A stretch of DNA of 64,000 nucleotides from Coix lacryma-jobi var. lacryma-jobi (Eukaryota > Streptophyta > Magnoliopsida > Poales > Poaceae): contig CM019825.1 in assembly GCA_009763385.1 (NCBI GenBank), positions 19,397,499-19,461,498 of the forward strand, read 5' to 3'. The position numbers were made by a program, and so were the translations under genes. Each line of letters begins with the position of its first letter. The stretch's first letter is position 1. The notes below the pieces were generated by a model. That model had not been told where the DNA came from. It ran no database searches and saw nothing but the letters and a program-made list of their open reading frames with translations. Below are positions 44,428 through 54,900 of the stretch, piece after piece.

Positions 44428-47400
44428 ATGGACCGCAAGAGCAAGTCGTCCAGCAAGGGCTCCGCGAGCTCGGCAGCAGCAGCGGCGTCCATGGCCGCGC
44501 TCGCCGCCGCCGCCGCGGCCGGCGACAGCAGCTCGGACCCCGGCGGCGCGCTGCCGCGGCACGGGGAGGAGGACTACGTGCCTGCCAAGATGGCAGCCGT
44601 GGGAGACGCCACCAGCTCCTCCCCGGTGGCGGCGAGAAGGGGCAGCGTGGCCGCGGGCGGAGGCGCTGCCTCCAGCTCGTTCCCGCTGCCGGTGGCGTCG
44701 AGGAGGGGCGGCGCGGCAGCGGCGGCGTCTGTCGCGGCAGGCGGAAGCGGCCCGAGGTGCCAGGCGGAGCGGTGCAACGCTAACCTGATGACCGACGAGA
44801 AGCCGTACAACCGGAGGCACAAGGTGTGCGAGGCGCACTCCAAGGCCCCCGTCGTGCTCGTCGCCGGCCTCCGCCAGCGCTTCTGCCAGCAATGCAGTCG
44901 GTAAGCCCCGCTCCCGCCCGAAACTTGTCGAGCCACTTTCAGTTCGTGGAGACTACTGAACTTAGTTCCTTTTTTTTTTCTATTTAGATTAGAGAGAAAA
45001 GGAAAAAAAAAATTAGTGCCTGAAGTCCATGGATCTTCAAAAGCTTACAGCTTTTTTCTTGGATCATGGTGATATATAGCATAAAGATGTTGCCGCGGTC
45101 TCTGATCCCATGCAATCTCTTGGATCGAAGTTGAGCCGTGGGCCCGCAAAATATAAATAAATAAAAGAAGTTAAATAGGGTTAGCAACATCAGCCATTAT
45201 TAGAGCATCTCCAAGGGTTTTGCATTTGAGGTTTGCATTTGAGTAATTTGCCAAAAAGCTTCAAAAGAGCTATCCAACGGTTTTGCATTTTTACTTTGCA
45301 ATTTGGGCAACTTGGCAAATGAGGGAGCAAACTTGGCAAAAATGCCAAGCCGTGGACGACTTTGCAAACCCCATCGCGCGAGCAAAGTCGCGCGCGAGGA
45401 AAGCGCGCGCACCTGGAGACCTTCTATTTTTATCCTTTGCCAAGTCCAAATGCCAATTCCCTTGGAGATGATCTATTTTTATCCTTTGCATTTTGTTATG
45501 GGAGTTTGCAAATACCAACAAATGCCAAGTCAATTTGCCAAAGCCCTTGGAGATGCTCTTAGTTAGGCACAGTATATGTCATGTTAAGTCTAGCTTGCTG
45601 CTCTTCATCACATACTTCCAGCGTCACAATGCATCGGGAAAAAAATCTGGATATATATATACCAGTTTCTCTTTTGGTGACACTGCAGCAGCCACTGTCG
45701 CGCTAGTGGTGTAATCCTGTGAGGCTAACCGAGATAAGATGCTCCGTGCGTCACAAACCCAGACGCACTCAAAAATGGATCAGTGGAAGTTACTGTTACT
45801 GTTCTAGGACGATGTTCATTACTAGTACGTACCGGTACGCATTAACCAAACCATGTGTATCGTGTACTCCCTCTGTCCGCTTTTTTTTTTAAGTGTCGAC
45901 GGATCGAGTTAAATGTACGGCAAAATATAAGATTACTTATATTTTATATGCTGCATGATGCCTGATAACTATCATACAATTAGCCATTAAATATGTTTTT
46001 ATAATACACTTATTTAGATATACAAATGCTACTAATAAGTTTCTATACATCTAGTCAAAGTTTGATGTCCATGAAAAATCTAGTAGACAACATCTGAATA
46101 GGGACGTACAAAAATAAGAGAAACAGGATTAGAGGGATGGACTAATGTTTTTTATGCTTTCGGCTGCCTCAACGGATTATTATTGGTGTCGCTGGAGTTC
46201 GGCTGGTCGAGGTTGATTTCAATTATTTGAATAGTATTTTGGGAGATAATAAATCGAAGTACAATTGATGCAGATTGATAAAACAAACGAACATGACGAT
46301 TATTGTTGCTATGCTGGTGCACCCAGCATTCGTATTTCCTCCCTTGATTGACATGTACTACTACTACAGTACAGTGGTGGAACTGGTGGTGGTGGGCATC
46401 ATTGTCCTTTCCCCTGCCCGCCTGCTTCGGTTTTGAAAGGGTTGGCAGTTGGTTTCTGCTCTCCGTTGGGCCCTGCTGGGCCCCGGCCTTCCTCCTAGAT
46501 AGTTTTTTTTTTTGCCCCGCACATCTTTGGCATATACTCCCTCCATACCCATATTAGTTGACGTTTTAGAAAAGATTAGAGTCAAACATTGGAAATATAA
46601 ATCATCAATAACTATTAAGTTTCTAAGTTTACAAATATAAAAATTATATAAATAGATTTGTCTTTAAGAATACTTTCATAAAAGTACACATATATCACTT
46701 CTCTATAAATATTTTTATAAAAATAAGAGGTTAAAGTTGTGTTTTGAAGACCGTGTCGCTGTCCTAAACGTCAGCTAATATGGGTATGGAGGGAGTACTA
46801 ACTGATGATCAGTAGCACCAATGATATGGTGTGCGTGGAATGTTCAAACACTCACGTATTAGTTGCCTTACTACAGTACTTATCTTAGATAGACGGGTTA
46901 GGTTTTTGGTTGTCTCTGTCCCCGATGCTTTATTATATGCTTGCTGGCCAATGCATGCGCTTGTTCCACGTTTCTGAGAATACTCCCTCCATACCCATAT
47001 TAGTTGACGTTTAGGACAGCGACACGGTCTTCAAAACACAACTTTGACCTCTTATTTTTATAAAAATATTTATGAAAAAGTGATATATGTATACTTTTAT
47101 GAACGTATTCTTCAAAACAAATCTATTTATATAATTTTTATATTTGTAAATTTAGAAACTTAATAGTTATTGATGATTTATATTCCCAATGTTTGACTCT
47201 AATCTTTTCTAAAACGTCAACTAATATGGGTACGGAGGGAGTATAAACGAACTTCAAGTGGCAAGCACTTTGCGTGCAGCAGCATTTGGATCGAGAAATC
47301 AGATGATTCCAGTCGTCATTTCACTGCTGATCTGGTTCGATCCAGCATCCATCCATGCTGTGGCTTTCAGCGTCGTCTGATTGCTGCGACTTTTCTCAAG

Positions 47401-49097
47401 TCCTCCTCTAATCTATCGATCTCCATGTGCACCGCATGATGCATGAGCAGCGCCGTCCGGTGTCCGGCTTGGACGCTTGGTAGCTAGCTAGCCGGCCTGA
47501 CGTTAATGTGCGTGATGCCAAGTTCTTGTTGGTCCCTGCTCGCAGTACTACTGTACTGTTCATGCTGTCCTAGTGCTGTTTAGCCACTAGTAGTCGTTTC
47601 ATACTGGCTGACTAGCTCACAATAAGTGATAGTAGGTTTTATACAAACTAATTATCTGTGGTCCTTAGATTGATTAGAGCTAGTGTGTACGTTCGTCATC
47701 TTCACAGTTATTGACGGGGATATCACGAAAGCATAGCTCCTAATCAGCCAAATTAGCCTAATTAGAGCTAGATTGACTAAATTCTGAAATAAATACAGAA
47801 AAATACGAGCACTCGTGCCAAGTCTAAGACTTAAACCCAAATGAGCACGTTCCACCATAAAGAACTCAAATTAGTTTGCACCTTTTCAGTAATTGATGTT
47901 TATGATCTAGTTTATTAGAGGGAATCTTCTTACACCTCGTGGCGGTCTCTAAATAGCACTCAAAGTTGGAACAAACCTGGCTAATCTTGGATATGATAAA
48001 TTATTGATAAGTTATGGCTAGCAACCAAACACGCCGTGTTAATCATTGAGTGCATTCCCATGCATATATATCATTGAGTGCAGTCCTGCAAATTCTCTTC
48101 TTGGCAATGACAATCGATAACTGAGCTAGCGAATAAGCAGAAAAAGACAAGCTGTACGTGTTGTCGCCTTCTGATCTTCGGGTGCTCTTTCTCCAAATTA
48201 ACAACGTAGTACGCGTGCTGAATGCGAGGACATTTGTTTGAACTGTTTGGAAATTTCAACCCTGCCTTTTGGATCTTCTTTTTTTTACATGCTGTGATGT
48301 GATATGGACGGGGCCGTGGACCTTGGCCGGGATGGATCGATAGTGCTCAAAATACGGCCTCTTTTGTTGTCGCCGCTTTTGCGCGCACGCGCATGTGCAC
48401 ACATACACACACTGGCACACTGCACAGACACACGCATAGCACCAGATTCCGGCAGTGAATTCTGAATTGAAGCCCCCGCCTTCCTGTCGATGATGCCATG
48501 CATGCCCTCGCCGTTTCACCCCCCGTGATCGTGTCGCCGTGCTCCTTCGATTTGACGGCCGTACGTGCGTGCATTTGGAACGTAACAACTGCGTACTGTA
48601 CTGTACTACTACCACTGCTCCAGATGCTCTGCGGATTTCACGTCATCTGCTGCTGTAGTGCTGTTGGCCTGTTGCCTTGCCTGTTCCATGTTGTGGTGTC
48701 CTTGGATTATTTATTTGGCTGTAATCTACTACTCCCTCCGTTCCAAAATGTTGATCGTCCGGAAAGCGTGTCTGTGAGAGAAACACGAATTTCTAGAGAC
48801 ACATATTTTGGGACGGAGGGAGTACTATGAAGTAGCAACAGACATAACAGATACAAGAAGCTCTCTATACTACTAGCTCACTGTCGATCATATGTTTCCT
48901 GCCGCAGGTTCCACGAGCTGTCGGAGTTCGACGACATCAAGCGCAGCTGCCGCCTGCGTCTGGCCGGGCACAACGAGCGGCGCCGGAAGAGCTCGGCTGA
49001 CGCGCACGGCGGCGGAGGCAGCGGCAATGGATTCCGCCAGCACCCCGACCAGAACGGCCGGGGCGACCCTGCCGGGAACCACTTCCAGATCAGATAA
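44428..49097 (+). CDS. SBP-box transcription factor, tandem copy B (SPL13-like)
   Basis: Exons 44428-44900 and 48908-49097 give 220 aa, with the same intron position and phase as copy A. The protein starts MDRKSKSSSKGS, has Ala-rich low complexity, then the SBP domain (CQAERCNANLMTDEKPYNRRHKVC ... split by one intron). The loop between the second and third Cys of zinc site 1 is 17 residues, one more than the usual 16 found in copy A. YN for YH and SCRLRL for SCRRRL are shared with copy A. The C-terminus is short (QNGRGDPAGNHFQIR). The 4007-bp intron, against 451 bp in copy A, has been enlarged by MITEs at 45203-45558, 46537-46795, 46983-47241 and 48732-48822. Reading frame and splice sites are intact. 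Whether the extra loop residue affects DNA binding is open. Confidence 0.88.
45203..45558. mobile_element. MITE with GAGCATCTCCAAGGG ends in intron of SBP gene B
   Basis: Inverted ends GAGCATCTCCAAGGG / CCCTTGGAGATGCTC flanked by TTA (45200-45202 and 45559-45561). 356 bp with internal TTTGCATTTGAG-type direct repeats. Non-coding, Tourist-like by its 3-bp duplication. Confidence 0.85.
45867..46110. mobile_element. Degenerate Stowaway-like MITE, one end clear
   Basis: The left end TACTCCCTCTGTCCGC is typical. The right end is not clearly identifiable, so the boundary is approximate. Confidence 0.4.
46537..46795 (+). mobile_element. Stowaway-like MITE, family C copy 1 (259 bp)
   Basis: Ends CTCCCTCCATACCCATATTA and TAATATGGGTATGGAGGGAG flanked by TA (46535-46536 and 46796-46797). 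Lies in the intron of SBP gene B. Confidence 0.9.
46983..47241 (-). mobile_element. Stowaway-like MITE, family C copy 2, inverted
   Basis: Same length (259 bp) and family as 46537-46795 but in reverse orientation, flanked by TA (46981-46982 and 47242-47243). The two copies can pair along almost their whole length with a 187-bp loop. Confidence 0.9.
48732..48822. mobile_element. Short Stowaway-like MITE (91 bp) near the 3' splice site of SBP gene B
   Basis: Ends CTCCCTCCGTTCCAAAAT and ATTTTGGGACGGAGGGAG, TA on both sides. It ends 85 bp before exon 2. Confidence 0.88.
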
Positions 49098-49118
49098 ACC
49101 CTATCGATCTATCTAAGC

Positions 49119-49138
49119 ATGCTCTCTCTCTTCTGTCA
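49119..49138 (+). promoter_or_regulatory. miR156 target site in 3'UTR of SBP gene B
   Basis: Same 20 bases as in gene A (ATGCTCTCTCTCTTCTGTCA), 22 bases after the stop codon. Confidence 0.85.
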
Positions 49139-50506
49139 TGCAGCAGGATATGCTAGCATTACTATTATATCGCCGATTAAACTAAACTAAATGTGTCGGT
49201 CGTCTACGTACCCTGCCGGCTGCCCCTGTATGTGTTGCGTGCTACGTACTGGCAGTGTAGTACTACGTGCTAACTGAATCGTAGCGGCAGTGCACATGAC
49301 CTGCTGTAGTGTGTGGTGCTTCGATGTGCACTGGCCGGAGGCGTACGTGCTATATCCCCCCAATCTCTGCCAGAAAACCTAGTTAATTATATACTACTAG
49401 TAGTATGCTGATTGTAACCTAACCTGCAGCCAATTAATAAGCAGGGACTGCTACCGTAATTTGTTCGTGTCAGTCAGTATGGCAGGACTATATATCGTCG
49501 GATGTGTGTGTGTGTAATCCTGTGGCCGGCCTGTGCAAACTGTAATTTGTGCAGGCTGTGTATTGATGCTGCTCTGATAATCGTGGTTATATATATATGC
49601 TATTTATTCAAGTAGCAATGTTTCCAACGATCATCAATATACAGCCAATTAAGCAGGAAGTAGGTTTACAACGATCATCAATAAGTTGGACTTACGTTAC
49701 ATCCCTGGTAGAATGTTTTCTTTAGTAGGCAATGTGAATGTGATGCTGGTAAAATAGGCAAGGCATATCTGGAGTACTCGTTGGATTAGGAAAAAACTCT
49801 AGACCAATTATTTCTAGGAAAAAAATAACTGTACAAATTATTTCAGTAGAAAAATAGCCATGCAAATTATTTCGGTGGATACTGCGAGAGAGAACTGGAG
49901 AAGGGGGCGCCCTCGTTGTGCACATATGACACTTCTCCAAATTGGGTTTAGCTACGGCCCATGTAATTTGTTGTTCAGTCCAATTCATACAGCCCAATTT
50001 CAGCCCACGCAAACGATTGGAATTTCAATGCATCATCTAGCATCTTCCGCTTGATCTATAAGTCTTACCCACATTACAGTGCTTGATATCTGTGCAATAG
50101 GAGATGGGTGATCCGATGAGAATGAGATAACATAGGGGAAGAAACAAATCAACATTTCTTGGACATCTTACTATGAGATAGATCAAGTGAACGATCCTAG
50201 ATGCATAGAAATTCCAATCATTTATGTGGGTTGGAACTGAAAACTTCACGTTAATTCTCGAAAGAGACACTAGAAACATTTAAAAAAAATCATAAATGTT
50301 TAACCTTTCGTTTAGTAGACTATCATCATCGCTAATAATAGCCTGAACCTATTTTGTTTTTTTTTAAAATCCATCTATGACATTATTTAAAAAAAACATA
50401 AACCCTCTAAATTTGCATCTAAATCATATACTTTGGACATTATAAAAGAAAATATAAAATAACACCCAAAAATTATTTATCTTATTTTTCACATTGTTAC
50501 TATGTA
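49139..50506. other. 3' flank of SBP gene B and intergenic DNA
   Basis: Homology to gene A's 3' flank continues to about 49620. The rest is AT-rich with short direct repeats (CAACGATCATCAATA at about 49623 and 49669; CAAATTATTTC repeated near 49835 and 49862). No gene recognised. Confidence 0.45.
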
Positions 50507-50611
50507 CTCCCTCCGTCCATAAAAACATGCAATTATGGGATCCGTGCTGGTCAAATTAACTCAAGTTTGACCAAGTTTATAATAAAAAGTATTAATATTT
50601 ATGTCGCTAAA
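50507..50611. mobile_element. Stowaway-like MITE, left part only
   Basis: Begins CTCCCTCCGTCCATAAAAAC after TA (50505-50506) and stops abruptly where the LTR of element 2 begins. Its other end is not in the window. Confidence 0.7.
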
Positions 50612-51898
50612 TGTCAGGGGTCCACAAAAGGGGTACCCCCAATCAACGCAAAACAAATAGGTTAAACCTAGAACACCAATTAATAAACCCAGCTAAGCTA
50701 ACCTCCCAAGAAACCAACCCCTCGGAGCCTGCAACGCTGGCACACCACCAGGGAGCTTAGACTTGTCGAGACCTTACCGGTCACCTCCTGGTAGTCCACC
50801 CCTCGAACCCGCAACAGTTGTGCATCGCTTCTCGGGACCTCGCGCGGGGACCTCGAGCCCCTCCAGCACGATAGCCTATCCCTCGGGGCTCGTCTCGATC
50901 TAAGCCTCGAGCTGGAGCTCAACCTCCACTCACCCGAGCCCTCAGCGCACGGGCTCGAGCGAGTGCGCCACTACCCTTCGAAGCCCTCCACGAGGAGGAA
51001 GCTTCCTGCTCCCTAACCCCATACCGCGCATTCAATGCGTCCACCTACTCCAGTCACGTCCTCTGCAGCCCGACGTGTCCCACAGTGACCAGGGCAGAGT
51101 CCAGTCTAGTTTTCACCACAAGCATGGGCAAAAAGGTGCTAGTACAGCACTGTTAACCCATACCCTACACTATCGCACGTCCAAACCACGTCTCGAGGCC
51201 TGGTTTCCTGCTGCTCAATCGGGTTTCCCAGGACTTGCCCATAATTGCGGGGACTCGAGCCCCCCGTAGGCGCCACCTCGAGGCCGGCTCTGAGCCCCTC
51301 GAGCCCTGACTGCTTTCATGCTATTGGAGGATAGATACCCCAAGACCCGGAGGGACCCCGCCGTGTCCTGTACGTGCCGGGATGGGCGGAGCACGGCCTC
51401 CACGTCGCCACGCCTCCACGTCCGCACCCGGGATGGAGGCCATGCTTCAAGGACGCCCCAACAGCAACCCCCACGTCGGCTACAATGTCTTCGACAAGAC
51501 AGGGTTCCTACCCTTCCCCGTATTGGGCACCATACGCCCCGACACCTGTAATACCCTTGTGTAACCCTGGCCTCCCCTTGCTCTATAAAAGGGGACACCA
51601 GGGCCCTCAGTCCACGGTTACAGACACAACTCCAAGTTACACACACGTTAGAACGCACATACGCCCATACACCCTCAAGCTCGAGTCCGGACTCCGGTCC
51701 ACGCTCATTGAGCTTGTATTCGCCCCTGTACAAGCACTTAGGTGCAAGTAATACAAGAACCTCCTCCCCCGCTGGACGTAGGGCCTTCTTTGCCCGAACC
51801 AGAATAAATCCTTGTGTCATCTTGCATCACCATCCAGGAAGAGAGCACACGATCACATTACTCGTTGGTGTCATACCCCCGGGTTCGAAACACCGACA
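50612..51898 (+). repeat. 5' LTR of element 2, 1287 bp
   Basis: Begins TGTCAGGGG and ends CACCGACA. Similar to the element 1 LTR in reverse, but with only about one unit of the 49-bp motif near 50930-50970. A TATA box TATAAAAG lies at 51584-51591. Confidence 0.85.
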
Positions 51899-51918
51899 GT
51901 TGGCGCGCCAGGTAGGGG
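51899..51918 (+). other. Primer-binding site of element 2
   Basis: TTGGCGCGCCAGGTAGGG immediately after the LTR, identical to that of element 1. Confidence 0.8.
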
Positions 51919-51955
51919 GCTTCGCGTGTCGAGTCGGTTTCTCGCTGTTTCCTGG

Positions 51956-54900
51956 ATGGCTGCTTTGACTCCTTCGTTCTCTGCCGGTGCCATCATCTGG
52001 TTCGGGAGCCTCGAGTTCCTGGCCACCGACAACGGCAACGAGCTGACCTTGCTCTCCACGGAGGGCCCGAGTGGAGGGCGTGTCACGCCACCCCGCGCGA
52101 GGAGCGTGGCACGTCGCCCACACCACCACGCGTCGCCACCCCGTGAGCGGCGCCGTCGTCACCATCGTCGCCAGGCACAGGCGGTGCCAGCGGCGTACAC
52201 CCACTTCCCCGTGGCCGACACGGAGTTCCCGAGGAGGAGCCTGCCCGGCGCACGACCGGAGACTTCCAGGGCGCGCTCGCGCCCACCCAGCGACTTCGCG
52301 TTCATCATGCGCACGGACCAGGAGCCAGGCCAGAGGCCTCCGAGCCGCGCACCGTCGACGCCACCCAGCCTCCTCCCGCACGGGGTGTACCGCGCTCGAC
52401 GCCGGCGGTTCCCGTTCAGCCTCAACAACTCCGCAGCAGCCTACGCCCGCCAGCTCAACGAGCGCCGTCGGGACCGACCGCCGGCAGAGCAGGAGGAGCG
52501 CCCGGGCGTGCTACTGCAGGCCATGGCCAATCTGGAGATCGTTCACCCCGCGCACGTCGACCGCGGCTTCTCGCGAGCCATCGAGCCACCCCGGCGAGCC
52601 ACCGTCGGAGAATGGTACCGCGAGTTGCGGTCCCAGCATCTGCCAAGGCGGCACGCTGTCAACAGCTCCGACTCCGACGAATACGACTACCACGACCCCG
52701 ACCTCTGGGATCCCACCAGGGAGTGCTTCCAACTTGAGGGGGTCGTATGCGATACCGAGGACGAGGGCGACGACGGCAGGCCGACGCTCGATCTAGAAGA
52801 CCCCAGCGACGTGGCCGCGGCAGGCGGATCACGTGTTCAGGGGAGGAACGAACCTCCAGCATCGGCTGCACCGCCTCAGCACGACGACGGCCAGGCGGCG
52901 CAACTCGCGCAGGTGCAGGAGGCAATCACCAAAGCCGAGGAAGAACGACGACACCTGCTGCAGCTCCGGCAAACTCAGATGCAGGAACCACCCCAGCCTC
53001 GAGGAGTCAGAGCTCGAGGTCGGGCTCGAGAGGTCCACCGGCGGATCCTCGAGGACGGGGCACCAGCACGCCCCGAGGTATGCTTCCCGCGAGCCAGGCA
53101 GAACGTGGTCGTAGCCGCCATGTTGCTCCGCGATCTACCCGCCGTCTCCAACCCTGACGCCAGGCGCATGCTCGGGGAAATGAAGAACCTCCTCGAGAGA
53201 GCCGCTGTGCAGCAGGCCGAGAGCTCGGCGTCACGCCGGCGCGGAGCAGCCTCGGGGAAGCCGGCGGACACGCCCCGCAACGAGCGCGAGGCATCCGTCC
53301 ACCAGCCGGACGCCTCTCGAGCTAGGCCGGTCCGCGAACGGACCATCGACAACCGGCCACCTCGAGACCCCAATGACGCCCGCAATGACATCAATCGACG
53401 GCGCAAGGACAAGGGGGCCCAAGAGCGTGGCTATAGCGCCCATCGAGGGGGGCGCTACGACAGTGACGAGGACCGGCAAGTCCTCGAGCCCCTGGGCCCC
53501 AGAGTCTTCAGCCGGGCCATCCGCAGCTCGACCCTCCCCGACCGCTTCCGACCACCGACCAACATCGTGAAGTATGACGGGGAGGTCGAGCCCAAGCTCT
53601 GGCTCTTGGACTTCCGCCTAGGCTGCCAACTGGGCGGAGCGAAGAACGACGACCGTGTGATCATACGCCAACTCCCGCTTTACCTCTCGGACACCGCCCG
53701 CCGGTGGCTCGAGGGGCTCCCCCCGGATCGGACCGACGACTGGGCCGACCTGGTGAGGGTCTTCGACGGGAATTTCAAGGGAACTTGGGTACGCCCAGGC
53801 AACCCCTGGGATCTACGGCGTTGCAGGCAGGCGGCGGACGAGCCCCTCCGCGACTTTGCTAGGCGATTCTCGAAGCAGCGCCTCGAGCTCCCCCACGTGC
53901 CTGATGAGGACATCATCTTAGCGTTCCTCACGGGCACGACATGCCAAGAGCTAGTTCATGAGCTTGGACGCTACCGTCCCAGGACGGTCGAGGACCTGAT
54001 GGATCGTGTCACCAGCTTTGCCTCAGGCGACGAGGCAGTGGGGGCCTTCTTTGGCCGTTCCACGGACAAAGGTAAGGCGGTGACCGCGCCGGAGGGCTCG
54101 AACAAGGGCAACGACGCAAAGAACGACAACAATAACAGCAACAAAAAGAAGAAGAACAAACGCAAAGGTCAGAAGGCGAAGCGCGACGCCAATGACGACG
54201 ACGACGAAGAGGTGCTCGCAGGCGCCCTCGAGCCTAAGAAGCCCCGAGGCCCCCCCGACGGGGCTGTTTTTGACCAGATGCTCGAGGACCCCTGCACTTA
54301 TCACAGGGGCCCCGTAAATCACAAGTTAAAGGACTGCCGACTGTTGAAAGGCTACTACTCCAAGCTCGGTGATAAGAAAGAAGACGCGCCTAAGGGCAAG
54401 GATAACAATCGGCGCGGCGGTGGGGACGCGGACGACAACTTCCCCCCGGTGCGCGACTGCTACATGATCTACGGGGGGTCGACCGTCGGGCTCTCAGCTC
54501 GAGAAAGAAAGAAGGAGCGCTAGGAGATCTTTGCACTCGGCCACGACGCCCCCCGGTGCCTTGACTGGTCTGATGCGCCGATCACGTTCGACCGTGACGA
54601 CCATCCGGACCGTGTCATAAACCCGGGGGCGTACCCCCTCGTCGTCGACCCCGTCATCGTCAACGTACGGTTCTCCAAGGTGTTGATGGATGGGGGCTCG
54701 AGCCTCAACATCATATACCTCGAGACCCTCGACCTCCTGGGGATTTCGGAGGGTCAGCTCCGACCCAGCGTCGGGGGGTTCCACGGAGTCGTACCAGGGA
54801 AGAAGGCCCACCCCCTCGGGTGCATCGACCTGCCGGTTTGCTTTGGCACGCCGGCTAACTTCCGCCAGGAGACGCTCACCTTCGAGGAGGTTGGATTCCA

